The notes: a model not told the origin generated them from the sequence alone. A stretch of DNA of 64,000 nucleotides from [Flavobacterium] thermophilum (GCA_900450595.1 UGGS01000002.1:310001-374000), one strand, 5' to 3'; shown: positions 22,609 through 32,168, numbered from the stretch's first letter. Made by a program: numbers and translations.

Positions 22609-22720
22609 CGTGAAACCAGATGGACGGCCCCTGTCGCCAGGGCGCCCCGGCCGTTTTGGCCTGGCCTGGCAGGGGCGCTCATCGTTTCGATGACAGTGTG
22701 GAGCGAAAGGAGAGGGCCCG

Positions 22721-23344
22721 ATGTACGTGATGACGCAGTCCGGCTGGCTCGAAGTCATTTGCGGCAGCATGTTTTCCGGCAAATCGGAAGAGCTGATCCG
22801 CCGCATCCGCCGCGCTCAGTTTGCCAAACAGGAAGTGAAGGTGTTCAAACCAACGATCGACAACCGTTACCGCGAAGATGCCGTCGTGTCGCATAACGGC
22901 AATTCGGTGATCGCCATTCCGGTCGCGACGCCGGCGGAAATGTTTCGTTACATTTCCGCCGCCACCGATGTCGTCGCCATCGATGAAGTGCAATTTTTTT
23001 CTGATGACATTATCGACGTCGTCCAAACGCTCGCCGACCGCGGCTATCGCGTCATCGCCGCCGGGTTGGATCAAGATTTCCGCGGCGAACCGTTTGGGCC
23101 GGTGCCGGCGCTGATGGCGATCGCCGAGTCGGTGACGAAGCTGCAAGCGGTATGCACGGTGTGCGGCTCCCCGGCCAGCCGGACGCAGCGGCTCATTAAC
23201 GGGGCGCCTGCCTCTTATGATGATCCGGTCATTTTGGTCGGCGCCAGCGAAGCGTACGAACCGCGCTGCCGCCATCACCATGAAGTGCCGGGCAAACCGA
23301 ACAAATGGTACGGCCGCCCGCTTTCCGAACGGGCAGGCGAATGA
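22721..23344 (+). CDS. tdk: Thymidine kinase
   Basis: 207 residues, type II tetrameric thymidine kinase. P-loop [11 protein letters not shown] near the start, DEVQFF Walker B region, FRGEPFG lasso, and zinc ligands in CTVCGSPA and CRHHHEV. Salvages thymidine to dTMP. Slightly longer at the C-terminus than the B. subtilis enzyme. ATG 22721 follows AAAGGAGAGG. Confidence 0.95.
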   Translation: MYVMTQSGWLEVICGSMFSGKSEELIRRIRRAQFAKQEVKVFKPTIDNRYREDAVVSHNGNSVIAIPVATPAEMFRYISAATDVVAIDEVQFFSDDIIDVVQTLADRGYRVIAAGLDQDFRGEPFGPVPALMAIAESVTKLQAVCTVCGSPASRTQRLINGAPASYDDPVILVGASEAYEPRCRHHHEVPGKPNKWYGRPLSERAGE

Positions 23345-23398
23345 AGGCGTACATATTCTTGCCTGTTGCGGACATCCTAACAGCAGGGAGGCGAAATG

Positions 23399-23839
23399 AT
23401 GAAACGCATCTGGCTGTTAGGGGTTGTTTTGCTTCTTTCTGCCTGCTCGCTCAACCCGGATCACCCGTCCTACCGTCAGCAAAGCGAAGACAAAAACGGC
23501 ACGCGGCTGATGACGGACGGACGGCCGAAAATCGATGCCGACCGCGACTTGTACAACAACTTTGACGATCCGGAAAAAACGCGGCAAAATCCGAACTTCA
23601 TCAGTTTGACCGAAGGAAGCGAAAATCAGCGCGCCGATACGCGCAAAGCAATGCAGCTGATCGAGCGGCGCACCGACTATCGCCCCGTTTCCGTTTGGTT
23701 TCACGGCGGCAATATGTATGTCACCGTCGATGTGCCGGATGAGTTGTCTGCTGCAGAGCGGCGGCGCGAGGCGAGCCGCATCGACAAATTGTTGACAAAA
23801 GCGATTCCGACATACGAAATTGTTGTGCGCTTGAACTAA
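23399..23839 (+). CDS. Small lipoprotein of unknown function
   Basis: 146 residues. A lipoprotein signal peptide ends in LLLSAC, so the mature protein would be lipid-anchored at Cys16. The C-terminal half (RADTRKAMQLIERRTDYRP, then VSVWFHGGNMYVTVDVPDE) resembles, in spacing, the YhcN/YlaJ spore lipoprotein fold, but this is a weak impression. B. subtilis also has a small gene between tdk and prfA. Adjacent methionines exist at 23396 and 23399; the second is 7 bases from GGGAGG. Confidence 0.75.
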   Translation: MKRIWLLGVVLLLSACSLNPDHPSYRQQSEDKNGTRLMTDGRPKIDADRDLYNNFDDPEKTRQNPNFISLTEGSENQRADTRKAMQLIERRTDYRPVSVWFHGGNMYVTVDVPDELSAAERRREASRIDKLLTKAIPTYEIVVRLN

Positions 23840-23842
23840 AAG

Positions 23843-23870
23843 CTCCCGCTTGCGAACAGCGGGAGTTTTT
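23843..23870 (+). terminator. Terminator after the lipoprotein gene
   Basis: CTCCCGC (23843-23849) with GCGGGAG (23859-23865) and a five-T run. A TATAAT at 23890-23895 just downstream may serve prfA, though no good -35 is present. Confidence 0.85.
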
Positions 23871-23933
23871 GTTTGGCCTTTTTTCATGATATAATTTGAA
23901 ATTAGACTGTGTGGAAAAACAGAGGTGAGTGAT

Positions 23934-25010
23934 GTGTTTGACCGGTTGGAAGCTGTCGAACAACGGTATGAGAAGCTGAATGAACTTTTAATGGATCCGG
24001 AAGTCATCAATGATCCGAAAAAACTGCGCGATTATTCGAAAGAGCAGGCTGATTTGGCGGAAACGGTGCAAACGTACCGTGAATACAAATCGGTTCGCGA
24101 CCAACTCGCGGAAGCGAAGGCGATGCTTGAGGAAAAGCTCGATCCGGAGCTGCGGGAGATGGTGAAAGAGGAAATTGACGAGCTGGAAGAACGGGAAGAG
24201 GCGCTCGTTGAAAAGCTGAAAGTGCTGCTTTTGCCGAAAGACCCGAACGATGAGAAAAACGTCATTATGGAAATCCGCGCGGCCGCCGGCGGTGAAGAGG
24301 CAGCGCTGTTTGCCGGCGACTTGTACCGGATGTATACGCGTTATGCGGAATCGCAAGGGTGGAAGACGGAAGTGATCGAAGCGAGCCCGACCGGCCTCGG
24401 CGGCTATAAAGAAATCATTTTTATGGTCAACGGAAAAGGCGCATATTCGAAGCTCAAGTTTGAAAACGGCGCGCATCGCGTCCAGCGCGTCCCGGAAACG
24501 GAGTCAGGCGGGCGCATCCATACGTCGACGGCGACGGTCGCCTGCCTGCCGGAGATGGAAGAAATCGAAGTCGAAATCAATGAAAAAGACATTCGCGTCG
24601 ACACGTTTGCATCGAGCGGACCGGGTGGGCAAAGCGTCAACACGACAATGTCGGCCGTGCGCCTCACCCATATTCCGACCGGCATTGTTGTCACGTGCCA
24701 AGACGAAAAATCGCAAATCAAAAACAAAGAAAAAGCGATGAAAGTATTGCGCGCCCGCATTTATGACAAGTACCAGCAAGAAGCGCGCGCCGAATATGAC
24801 CAAACGCGCAAGCAGGCAGTCGGCACCGGCGACCGTTCCGAGCGCATCCGGACGTACAACTTCCCGCAAAACCGCGTCACGGACCACCGCATCGGGCTGA
24901 CGATCCAAAAGCTCGATCAAGTGCTCGATGGCCACCTCGACGAAATTATCGAGGCGCTCATTTTGGACGATCAGGCGAAAAAATTGGAGCAAGCGAACGA
25001 TGCGTCGTAA
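23934..25010 (+). CDS. prfA: Peptide chain release factor 1
   Basis: 358 residues from GTG 23934, aligning with the MLDRL start of B. subtilis RF1 and placed 5 bases after AGAGGTGA. A GTG at 23925 would overlap the ribosome site. Stop codon recognition tripeptide PET lies in RVPETESGG, and the peptidyl-tRNA hydrolysis motif is GPGGQSVN. Reads UAA and UAG. Its 3' end overlaps prmC, whose product methylates the GGQ glutamine. Confidence 0.95.
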   Translation: MFDRLEAVEQRYEKLNELLMDPEVINDPKKLRDYSKEQADLAETVQTYREYKSVRDQLAEAKAMLEEKLDPELREMVKEEIDELEEREEALVEKLKVLLLPKDPNDEKNVIMEIRAAAGGEEAALFAGDLYRMYTRYAESQGWKTEVIEASPTGLGGYKEIIFMVNGKGAYSKLKFENGAHRVQRVPETESGGRIHTSTATVACLPEMEEIEVEINEKDIRVDTFASSGPGGQSVNTTMSAVRLTHIPTGIVVTCQDEKSQIKNKEKAMKVLRARIYDKYQQEARAEYDQTRKQAVGTGDRSERIRTYNFPQNRVTDHRIGLTIQKLDQVLDGHLDEIIEALILDDQAKKLEQANDAS

Positions 25011-25872
25011 CGTCCACGAAGTCCTCGCCTGGGCTTCTTCTTTTTTGCGCGCCCATGGAAAAGAAGAACGGGCGGCGGAGTGGCTGCTGTGCCATCATTT
25101 GGCCGTCGATCGGGCCGGGCTGTTCGCCCGTTGGCGGGAGCCGGTTGAGGAAGCGTTGTACGAACGGTTTGCGGCCGATGTGCGTCGCCATGCGATGGAG
25201 CATGTGCCGATTCAATATTTGATTGGCTATGAATGGTTTTATGGCCGGCCGTTTCTCGTCAACCGCCACGTGTTGATCCCACGTCCGGAAACGGAAGAGC
25301 TTGTGCTCGGGGTGCTCGAGCGCCTTCCCCGCCTGTTTGCCGGCCGCCGACGGATCGATGTCGTTGATGTCGGCACCGGCAGCGGGGCGATCGCCATCAC
25401 GCTGGCGCTTGAAAACGAGCGGCTGTCCGTGACCGCCACCGACATTTCCAAAGAAGCGCTCGCTGTCGCCAAGGAAAACGCCGAACGGCTTGGCGCGCGC
25501 GTCGCATTTCGATGCGGCGATTTGCTGCAGCCGTTTATACAAGGCGGACAGACGGTTGATGTTGTCGTGTCCAACCCGCCGTACATCCCGGAGATGGATG
25601 CGGCGGTCCTTTCGCCTGTCGTAAAAGAGCATGAGCCGCATACGGCGCTGTTTGGCGGCCGCGATGGGCTTGACTTTTACCGCCGCTTTGCCCGCGAGCT
25701 CCCGCTTGTGCTCGGTGTCCCTTCGCTCGCGGCATTTGAAATCGGCGCCGGGCAGGGAAAAGCGGTGGCGGCGCTCTTGGCTGCAGCGTTTCCAGATGCT
25801 GAGATTGAGGTCGCCGTTGATTTGAACGGCAAAGAGCGGATGGTATATATGACAAGAAAAAAATTAGATTGA
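25000..25872 (+). CDS. prmC: Release factor glutamine methyltransferase
   Basis: 290 residues. ATG 25000 overlaps the last 11 bases of prfA, indicating translational coupling. SAM-binding motif [15 protein letters not shown] and catalytic SNPPYIP are present. N5-methylates the glutamine of GGQ in release factors. An in-frame ATG at 24928 lies deep inside prfA and is rejected. Confidence 0.95.
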   Translation: MRRNVHEVLAWASSFLRAHGKEERAAEWLLCHHLAVDRAGLFARWREPVEEALYERFAADVRRHAMEHVPIQYLIGYEWFYGRPFLVNRHVLIPRPETEELVLGVLERLPRLFAGRRRIDVVDVGTGSGAIAITLALENERLSVTATDISKEALAVAKENAERLGARVAFRCGDLLQPFIQGGQTVDVVVSNPPYIPEMDAAVLSPVVKEHEPHTALFGGRDGLDFYRRFARELPLVLGVPSLAAFEIGAGQGKAVAALLAAAFPDAEIEVAVDLNGKERMVYMTRKKLD

Positions 25873-25929
25873 TAGGTTTAAAATGAAGCGGCGCCGTCCA
25901 CAATGGAAGATGAAAGGACGGTGCCGATC

Positions 25930-26790
25930 ATGGTGATCAAGGGACATTCGATCGCGATTTGTTTATATATCACTCTATTAATCACAGGTGTGCTCGTTCA
26001 CTTGTACGGCCAGCAGACGAACGCCGGGGCAAACGCCGTTGTCGCCATTCCCGATGAGGCGATTCGCCTGCGCATCTTGGCGAACAGTGACGCCGACAAA
26101 GACCAACAGCTAAAGCGAAAAGTGCGCGATGCGGTCAATGCGCAAATCAACGGCTGGGTGGCGGAGCTTACGTCGGTGGACGAAGCGAAGCGCGTCATCC
26201 GCTCGCACTTGCCGGAGATCGAGCAAACAGTCGCCCGCGTGCTTCGCGAAGAGCAAAGCAGCCAGTCGTACCATGTGCAGTTTGGCTCAGTTCAGTTTCC
26301 GACGAAAGTGTACGGCAATTATGTGTATCCAGCCGGCACGTATGATGCCCTTCTCATTACGCTCGGGGAAGGAAAAGGGGCAAACTGGTGGTGCGTTCTG
26401 TTCCCGCCGCTTTGTTTTCTCGATTTTTCCAAAGGCGATGCGGTCATGATGGCGGCGAACCGATCGCCTGCCGGAACGAATGAACCGGTGTCGGCTGAGA
26501 GCGTCCGGTCAATGGAAGCCGGGTCGACGCAAAACAGCGAGGCCGCCGAAGCGGAAGCTGAGGCGATGCGAAGCGGCGAGCAGGCCATCGAGCAGGACGA
26601 ACCGAAAGAGGAGAGGGATGCGATGGCGGAAACCGAAGATCGCGCCGTTCCGTCCATCCATGCGGATGGCGAGAAGGACAAAGGGGACACGGATGATCAA
26701 GAATCGTCCTTCGTCGTCATGGCCGAGCCGGAACAGCCGGTGGAAGTCAAATTTTTCTTCAAAGAATGGCTCAGCCATCTCATTCCATAA
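25930..26790 (+). CDS. spoIIR: SpoIIR, forespore signal for pro-sigma-E processing
   Basis: 286 residues from ATG 25930; an ATG at 25903 would add nine residues without a ribosome site. N-terminal signal or anchor at residues 6-25, then IPDEAIRLRILANSDADKDQQLKRKVRDAV and NWWCVLFPPLCFLD, both hallmarks of SpoIIR, which is secreted from the forespore to trigger SpoIIGA. About 80 residues of Glu/Ala/Ser-rich low-complexity sequence are inserted before the C-terminal VEVKFFFKEWL segment, making it longer than the 224-residue B. subtilis protein. Confidence 0.9.
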   Translation: MVIKGHSIAICLYITLLITGVLVHLYGQQTNAGANAVVAIPDEAIRLRILANSDADKDQQLKRKVRDAVNAQINGWVAELTSVDEAKRVIRSHLPEIEQTVARVLREEQSSQSYHVQFGSVQFPTKVYGNYVYPAGTYDALLITLGEGKGANWWCVLFPPLCFLDFSKGDAVMMAANRSPAGTNEPVSAESVRSMEAGSTQNSEAAEAEAEAMRSGEQAIEQDEPKEERDAMAETEDRAVPSIHADGEKDKGDTDDQESSFVVMAEPEQPVEVKFFFKEWLSHLIP

Positions 26791-26794
26791 GCAT

Positions 26795-26996
26795 CTATCC
26801 ACAAAGTTATCCACAAAAATAACAAGTTTATTCACAATTTGTGTATAACTGTGGAAGGAAATCGGGCGGCGATCTGACGCTTGTAAAAAAATCCGCCATT
26901 TTCAAGATGAATCACGGCGATGGAGAAGGTGAAACGAGTGAAAACACGTGTTTGGATTGTGGATAATATTGTTGATAAACAGCAAGTTTATCCACA
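26795..26996. promoter_or_regulatory. DnaA-box cluster upstream of and into ywlC
   Basis: Perfect boxes TTATCCACA at 26807-26815 and 26988-26996 (plus strand) and at 26958-26966 (minus strand). One-mismatch boxes are at 26795-26803 (CTATCCACA), 26828-26836 (TTATTCACA), 26840-26848 (minus) and 26970-26978 (minus). Seven boxes in about 200 bases far exceeds chance. B. subtilis has a known stable DnaA-binding cluster at ywlC, so this looks conserved. Likely role: titration of DnaA or control of ywlC, not an origin. Confidence 0.8.
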
Positions 26997-27981
26997 AATA
27001 CGAGAGGCGGCCGAATGGCTGCGGGCGGGGGAAGTAGTCGCGTTTCCGACCGAAACGGTGTACGGTTTAGGAGCGGATGCCGCCAATACGGCGGCAGTGG
27101 AGAAAATTTTTGAAGCCAAAGGGCGGCCAAGCGACAACCCGCTCATCGTCCACGTCGCCAGCCGTGCGCAAGCGGAGGCGGTCGCCACGCCGCTTCCGCC
27201 AGTGGCTGAGACGTTAATGGAGCGGTTTTGGCCGGGGCCGCTCACCCTCGTTTTGCCGAAACGAGCGGGGGCCGTGTCCGAGCGAGTGACGGCCGGGCTG
27301 CCGACGGTGGCGGTGCGCATGCCGGACCATCCGCTCGCCCTCGCCTTGATTGAAGCGAGCGGTCTGGCGCTTGCCGCTCCAAGCGCGAACCGCTCCGGCA
27401 GGCCGAGCCCGACGACAGCCGCGCACGTGCTCGCGGACTTAAACGGGCGAATCGCTGGGGTGATTGACGGCGGTCCGACGGGCATTGGCGTGGAATCGAC
27501 CGTGCTCGACTGCAGCGGGGACGTGCCGGTGATTTTGCGTCCGGGCGGGGTGACAAAAGAAATGTTAAGCGAAGTGATTGGTCATGTTGCCGAGGCGGCC
27601 GGCGGCGGGGACGAACAGGCAGCGCCGAAAGCGCCCGGCATGAAATATACGCATTATGCCCCGAAAGCGCCGCTTTGGATTGTCGCCGGCCCACCGGCGT
27701 TTTTGCAGCAGCTCGTGGACGAAAGCCGGGCGGAAGGGAAAACGGTCGGCGTGTTGACGACCGAGGAAAACAAGGACCGGTATGCGGCCGATGTCGTGCT
27801 GCCGTGCGGAACGCGCCGCGAGCTGACGACCGTCGCCCATCGCCTGTACGACACGCTGCGTCGGTTTGATGAAACGAACGTCGACCTCATTTATAGCGAG
27901 GCATTTCCGGAAGAAGGCCTCGGCGCGGCGATTATGAACCGGCTCCGCAAAGCGGCCGGGGGGCGCGTGATCAGCGGCTAG
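26938..27981 (+). CDS. ywlC: Threonylcarbamoyl-AMP synthase (Sua5/YwlC)
   Basis: 347 residues from GTG 26938, with GGAGAAGGTG upstream, matching the MKTKRW start of B. subtilis YwlC. The N-terminal YrdC domain (FPTETVYGLGADA, KGRPSDNPLIVH, APSANRSGRPSPT) makes threonylcarbamoyl-AMP for tRNA t6A37. The C-terminal Sua5 domain is linked by PGMKYTHYAPKAPL. The upstream ATG at 26920 sits within the ribosome site region. DnaA boxes extend into its first codons. Confidence 0.94.
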   Translation: MKTRVWIVDNIVDKQQVYPQIREAAEWLRAGEVVAFPTETVYGLGADAANTAAVEKIFEAKGRPSDNPLIVHVASRAQAEAVATPLPPVAETLMERFWPGPLTLVLPKRAGAVSERVTAGLPTVAVRMPDHPLALALIEASGLALAAPSANRSGRPSPTTAAHVLADLNGRIAGVIDGGPTGIGVESTVLDCSGDVPVILRPGGVTKEMLSEVIGHVAEAAGGGDEQAAPKAPGMKYTHYAPKAPLWIVAGPPAFLQQLVDESRAEGKTVGVLTTEENKDRYAADVVLPCGTRRELTTVAHRLYDTLRRFDETNVDLIYSEAFPEEGLGAAIMNRLRKAAGGRVISG

Positions 27982-28317
27982 ATGATGGATGACGCGGCCG
28001 GCAGGCGAGAAAAAGCGGCGCCGTCGGGCTGAACCGGCAACAAAACGGAGACGGTTTGGGGGCGGTCTATCTTTCATCCGCGCGGCTCGCAACAAAATGG
28101 AGACGGTTTTCAAGGGCGGTGGCAACGGCCTTTGGAAATCGTCGTTTTTTTGTCCATCGCTGCTTTGCCGGGCTGCGGCCGTTCCGTGGGCGTGCAGGGC
28201 GGGACAACGCCGCCATTCGCCTTTGGGTTGGCAGGAAGCGGCTGGGCCACGCGCCGCTTCTAAAGAGCTCCGGACGCGCATATGCTAGCAGTAAGGCCAG
28301 TCCGGGAGGGAAGAGAA
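27982..28317. other. ywlC-mntP intergenic region with a 21-bp direct repeat
   Basis: 336 GC-rich bases with no gene I can support. A 21-base sequence GCAACAAAACGGAGACGGTTT at 28037-28057 recurs with one change (C to T) at 28089-28109. I looked for the manganese yybP-ykoY riboswitch that often precedes mntP and did not find its conserved core. The 3' end carries the GGGAGGG ribosome site of mntP. Confidence 0.5.
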
Positions 28318-28869
28318 ATGGGCGCGTTAATCGGCGAGATCATCGCCCTGTCGCTGATGGCGCTGGCGTTAGGGATGGATGCTTTTTCGGTCGCCCTAGG
28401 GATGGGGCTGCTGCGCCTTCGGCTCCGGCAAATTTTTTATATCGGGGTGACGATCGGGTTATTTCATATTGTAATGCCGCTAATCGGCATGTTGGTCGGC
28501 CGTTTGTTGTCGCGCGAGTTTGGAAGCATCGCGACATATGCGGGCGGGGTGCTGTTGCTATGGCTGGGCGCGCAGATGATTATGGCTTCGTTCCAGCGGG
28601 AGGACGGGTCGCAACTATTTCCGCACGGCGCCGGGCTGCTTTTTTTTGCGTTCAGCGTCAGCCTCGACAGCTTTTCCGTCGGGCTGAGCCTCGGCATTTT
28701 CGGAGCGCGGACGATGGTGACGATTTTGCTGTTTGGCCTGTTCAGCACGGTGCTGACATGGCTTGGGCTCTTTGTCGGCCGCCATTTTCAGCAATGGCTC
28801 GGCTCGTACAGCGAAGCGCTCGGCGGCAGCATTTTGCTCGCGTTCGGGCTGAAGCTGCTTTTTCTATAA
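28318..28869 (+). CDS. mntP: Manganese efflux pump MntP
   Basis: 183 residues, six predicted membrane helices in two homologous halves, each with the conserved Asp motif: [13 protein letters not shown] and [16 protein letters not shown]. Exports excess Mn(II). ATG 28318 is 7 bases after GGGAGGG; upstream in-frame ATG 28282 has no ribosome site. Corresponds to ywlD in B. subtilis. Confidence 0.93.
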   Translation: MGALIGEIIALSLMALALGMDAFSVALGMGLLRLRLRQIFYIGVTIGLFHIVMPLIGMLVGRLLSREFGSIATYAGGVLLLWLGAQMIMASFQREDGSQLFPHGAGLLFFAFSVSLDSFSVGLSLGIFGARTMVTILLFGLFSTVLTWLGLFVGRHFQQWLGSYSEALGGSILLAFGLKLLFL

Positions 28870-28879
28870 ACGGCGGCAG

Positions 28880-28925
28880 GCGGTTTTCCTTCAGTGGAAA
28901 AAAGCGGGCTGCCTGCTTTTTTGCG
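28880..28925 (+). terminator. Terminator after mntP
   Basis: AAAAAAGC near 28899-28906 can pair with GCTTTTTT at 28915-28922, nested in a larger GC-rich inverted repeat starting at GGCAGGC. Ends in a T-run. Confidence 0.6.
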
Positions 28926-29122
28926 CCTCTTCGCCAAAAGTTGCGCTTGCTTTTTTCTGAACAATACCCTATTTACGCTTGTAAGGAAAAATCAGCACTT
29001 TTTGCCGATCCTTGCGCAGAAAACCGCATTGCTTGTCAAGTACGTGTTGCGTTGAAGAGCTTTTTTTGCTCTTTTCCCTATGGTATATTGATGGTAAGTC
29101 ATTGATATGAAGAGGTGGTTGT

Positions 29123-29569
29123 ATGCCATATCGAATTTTGTTCGTTTGCACGGGCAATACATGCCGGAGCCCGATGGCCGCTGCGCTGCTGGAGAATAAG
29201 CAGCTGCCAGGCGTCGAGGTGAAATCGGCCGGCGTGTTTGCGGCGGAAGGGAGCGAGGCGTCGGTTCACGCCAAGACGGTGTTGAAGGAAAAAGGAATCG
29301 AAGCGGCCCACCGCTCCTCGCAGCTGAAAAAAGAGCATATCGATTGGGCGACGCACGTGCTGGCGATGACATCCGGCCATAAAGACATGATCGTCGAGCG
29401 TTTCCCAGAAGCGAAGGACAAAACGTTTACGTTGAAGCAGTTCGTCTTGGGAACAGACGGCGACATCGCCGATCCGTTCGGCGGCCCGGTCGAGGCGTAT
29501 CGGGCGGCGCGCGATGAGCTGGCAGCGCTCATTGACCGCTTGGCGGAAAAGTTGCAAACAGAACAATGA
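29123..29569 (+). CDS. ywlE: Protein-arginine phosphatase YwlE
   Basis: 148 residues, low-molecular-weight phosphatase fold. P-loop CTGNTCRS with nucleophile Cys9 and Arg15. Thr13 in the loop, rather than the Ile of tyrosine phosphatases, is the known determinant of arginine-phosphate specificity in B. subtilis YwlE. General acid Asp117 in DPFGG. Reverses McsB arginine phosphorylation in the ClpC degradation pathway. ATG 29123 follows AGAGGTGG. Confidence 0.94.
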   Translation: MPYRILFVCTGNTCRSPMAAALLENKQLPGVEVKSAGVFAAEGSEASVHAKTVLKEKGIEAAHRSSQLKKEHIDWATHVLAMTSGHKDMIVERFPEAKDKTFTLKQFVLGTDGDIADPFGGPVEAYRAARDELAALIDRLAEKLQTEQ

Positions 29570-29593
29570 GGTAAAGAAGTGAGGGGGATACAA

Positions 29594-30883
29594 ATGGGGG
29601 GGACAAGTCGTAAGTTCAGTTTGCGCCTGAAGCTCATCGTTTTTACGACAGCGTTGGCGCTGATCACGTATTCAACGAGCGCCTTTTTCTTGTACGTTTT
29701 GTATGATCAGTGGTTCGCCTCATGGAACAAAAGCGTGTTCACGATGATCGTGCTGCTCCTTGGCATCTTTTGGTCCGGAGTGCTTGCCTATTTGGCCGCT
29801 GGCTGGATTACAAGGCCGCTGCAACGGCTCGAGGAAGCGGCGGCAAAGGCGACAGAAGGGCATATCGATGAGGATGTTCCGCTGCCCTCTTCCCATGATG
29901 AAATCCGCTCGCTGGCTGTCGCGTTCAACCGGATGCTCGGCCATTTGCGCGCCGTCGTCGCCAATGTGGAAGAGAGCGCAGCGCGCACGACGGAAAAGAC
30001 GGCGGAAATGAGGCAGGCGTCCGAAACAGCGTCAAGCCGTGCACGCGATATTGCAGCGACGATTGACGACATTTCCAAAGGGGCGGCGTCTTCGGCCGAG
30101 GCGATCCAAGAAGCGGCTGCGGCGGCCGAGGATGTGCTTGCTATCGCCGTGCAAGTCAAAGAAACAGCCGAGCGAGCGGAACAGTCGGTATATGGGATGG
30201 CCGAAACGTTGAAGGCAAGCCGCGATATCACCGATTCGCTCATTAGCGGCATCGATCAGCTAGCTGACGATCAAGAACGGTCGCGGGCGGCTGTCAAGCA
30301 GCTCGAAGCACACGCCAATCAAATCGGCAACATTACGTTGCTTGTCGCGGACATCGCCGAACAGACGAACTTGCTTGCGCTCAATGCTTCCATTGAGGCA
30401 GCCCGCGCCGGCGAGCACGGCCGGGGGTTTGCCGTTGTCGCCGAGGAAGTGCGCAAGCTGGCGGATGAGAGCGCCAAGGCGGTCAAGAAAATCGCGGAAC
30501 TGGTCGGCAACATTCAAAATGAAGTCGCCCGTGTGGTGGCGCAAATGGACAAGCAGGTGGCTGCTGCCAACGCTGAGGCGGCGAAAGGGGAGCGCACGAA
30601 TGAGGCCATTGCGGCCATGGCGGCCTCAGCTGATGAAGTGATCCGCGCCGTCCATGACATCGCTGAGCTGGCGAAGCGTCAAATGGGGCATATGGAGCGG
30701 GCTGCGGCGCAAACGCAAGAAGTGGCGGCGATTGCTGAGCAGACGTCCGCCGGCGCGCTCGAAGTGGCGGCGGCGACCGAGGAGCAGGCTGCATCGATCA
30801 ACGATGTGCATCAACTGGCTGGCGAGTTGGTGGAACAGGCCGAACAATTGCAGGCGGCTGTCGCCCGGTTTCGCACCCGTTGA
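29594..30883 (+). CDS. Methyl-accepting chemotaxis protein with minimal extracellular loop
   Basis: 429 residues. Two closely spaced membrane segments (about residues 12-34 and 43-66) are followed by HAMP ([19 protein letters not shown]) and a long coiled signalling domain with the conserved hairpin tip [38 protein letters not shown]. The loop between the membrane helices is under ten residues, so no periplasmic ligand domain exists; it may sense membrane state, an intracellular signal or another protein. ATG 29594 follows GAGGGGG; GTG 29579 is a less likely start. It lies between ywlE and rpiB. Confidence 0.88.
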   Translation: MGGTSRKFSLRLKLIVFTTALALITYSTSAFFLYVLYDQWFASWNKSVFTMIVLLLGIFWSGVLAYLAAGWITRPLQRLEEAAAKATEGHIDEDVPLPSSHDEIRSLAVAFNRMLGHLRAVVANVEESAARTTEKTAEMRQASETASSRARDIAATIDDISKGAASSAEAIQEAAAAAEDVLAIAVQVKETAERAEQSVYGMAETLKASRDITDSLISGIDQLADDQERSRAAVKQLEAHANQIGNITLLVADIAEQTNLLALNASIEAARAGEHGRGFAVVAEEVRKLADESAKAVKKIAELVGNIQNEVARVVAQMDKQVAAANAEAAKGERTNEAIAAMAASADEVIRAVHDIAELAKRQMGHMERAAAQTQEVAAIAEQTSAGALEVAAATEEQAASINDVHQLAGELVEQAEQLQAAVARFRTR

Positions 30884-30910
30884 TGTACAGGCAAATATGA
30901 TTTGTCGAAA

Positions 30911-30930
30911 GGAGGAAGGGCGATTCCTCC
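30911..30930 (+). other. Hairpin sequestering a Shine-Dalgarno-like sequence before rpiB
   Basis: GGAGGAA (30911-30917) pairs with TTCCTCC (30924-30930). No start codon follows at useful spacing, and rpiB, 49 bases downstream, has no good ribosome site of its own. Confidence 0.4.
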
Positions 30931-30978
30931 CTGGCTTTCACTATCACGGCGAAGCCTAGGGTTCCTCGTCCGAATGTG

Positions 30979-31422
30979 ATGAAAGTTGCGATTGCTTCTG
31001 ACCATGGTGGAGTTCGCATTCGTGAGGAAATTAAAGCGCTGTTGGATGAAATGGGAATCGAGTACACCGATTTCGGCTGCGATTGTGAAACATCGGTCGA
31101 TTATCCGGATTACGCGCTCCCTGTCGCGGAAAAAGTGGCGCGCGGCGAATTTGACCGCGGCATTTTGATTTGCGGCACCGGCATCGGCATGACGATTGCC
31201 GCCAACAAAGTGAAAGGGGTGCGCTGCGCCCTTTGCCACGACGTCTACAGCGCCAAGCTGACGCGCATGCATAATGACAGCAACATTCTCGCGATGGGGG
31301 AGCGCGTCATCGGCCCCGGCCTGGCGCGCGAAATCGCCAAGGCATGGCTTGAGACCGAATTTGAAGGCGGACGCCATGCGCGGCGGATCAGCAAAATCAC
31401 CGAGTATGAAAACGGACGCTAA
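30979..31422 (+). CDS. rpiB: Ribose-5-phosphate isomerase B
   Basis: 147 residues. ATG 30979 matches MKVAIASDHGG of homologs; GTG 30976 is directly before it. Active-site Cys65 lies in GILICGTGIGM, and AHDVYSAKL-like LCHDVYSAKLTRMHNDSN follows. Interconverts ribose 5-phosphate and ribulose 5-phosphate. The region before the start lacks a clear Shine-Dalgarno sequence, unlike almost every other gene here. ywlF in B. subtilis. Confidence 0.93.
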   Translation: MKVAIASDHGGVRIREEIKALLDEMGIEYTDFGCDCETSVDYPDYALPVAEKVARGEFDRGILICGTGIGMTIAANKVKGVRCALCHDVYSAKLTRMHNDSNILAMGERVIGPGLAREIAKAWLETEFEGGRHARRISKITEYENGR

Positions 31423-31497
31423 GAAACGGTCGAGGCTTGGCTGTTTGGGCGGAATGAGCGGGCGTTTGCAGCGCGCCCGAAGAGAAGGAGGGGGAAC

Positions 31498-32076
31498 ATG
31501 GACGCACGATTGACCGAATGGCAGCAGCAATGGCAAACGATTTTGCGCGAATTTCGCCGGCAGGCGCCGCTTGGCCGCGGCCAGATCGTGGTGGTCGGCT
31601 GCAGCACGAGCGAAGTGCTCGGTGAACGAATCGGCACCGCCGGGTCGACGGATGTGGCAGCCATGTTGTTTGCTGAACTTGATGCATGGCGGCGCGAAAC
31701 GGGGATCGAGCTCGCCTTTCAATGTTGCGAACATTTGAATCGGGCGCTCGTCGTCGAACGGGAAACGGCGCGTGTCCATGGCCTCGAGATCGTGTCCGTC
31801 ATCCCAGTGCCGCAAGCGGGCGGAGCGATGGCCGCGTATGCCTACCGGCAGCTGGAAGATCCCGTTGTTGTCGAAGCGGTCCGCGCCGATGCCGGCATCG
31901 ATATCGGGCATACGTTGATCGGCATGCATCTAAAACCGGTCGCCGTCCCAGTGCGTGTTTCGGTGAAACATGTCGGCCATGCGTACGTCACGCTGGCGAA
32001 GACGCGGCCAAAGCTGATCGGTGGCGCCCGCGCCGTCTATACGTTAGAAAACCCGAACAATTTCTGTTCTTTCTAA
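31498..32076 (+). CDS. ywlG: UPF0340/DUF436 protein YwlG
   Basis: 192 residues, the usual size of the YwlG family. Conserved segments [50 protein letters not shown] and [11 protein letters not shown] are present. Biochemical role unknown. Start ATG 31498 follows GAAGGAGGGGG. Sits between rpiB and glyA as in B. subtilis. Confidence 0.9.
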   Translation: MDARLTEWQQQWQTILREFRRQAPLGRGQIVVVGCSTSEVLGERIGTAGSTDVAAMLFAELDAWRRETGIELAFQCCEHLNRALVVERETARVHGLEIVSVIPVPQAGGAMAAYAYRQLEDPVVVEAVRADAGIDIGHTLIGMHLKPVAVPVRVSVKHVGHAYVTLAKTRPKLIGGARAVYTLENPNNFCSF

Positions 32077-32096
32077 CAATTTCATTCATTTTTCCT

Positions 32097-32126
32097 TTGA
32101 ACTTGCCTAGCTGAAGCTGATAAAAT
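32097..32126 (+). promoter_or_regulatory. glyA promoter
   Basis: TTGAAC (32097-32102) and TAAAAT (32121-32126), 18-base spacer, giving a short leader of about 35 bases before glyA. No riboswitch is possible in that length. Confidence 0.6.
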
Positions 32127-32168
32127 AAAAACGAATATTCACTGATTTCGCATAAGGGGGAGCTATTG

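Noticed and set aside
26795..26996. Replication origin
   Set aside because: DnaA boxes are dense, but there is no dnaA/dnaN or AT-rich unwinding region, and the neighbours match the B. subtilis ywlC region, where a non-origin cluster is known.
27982..28317. Manganese (yybP-ykoY) riboswitch before mntP
   Set aside because: I looked for the conserved loop sequences and paired arms and did not find them; only a direct repeat is present.
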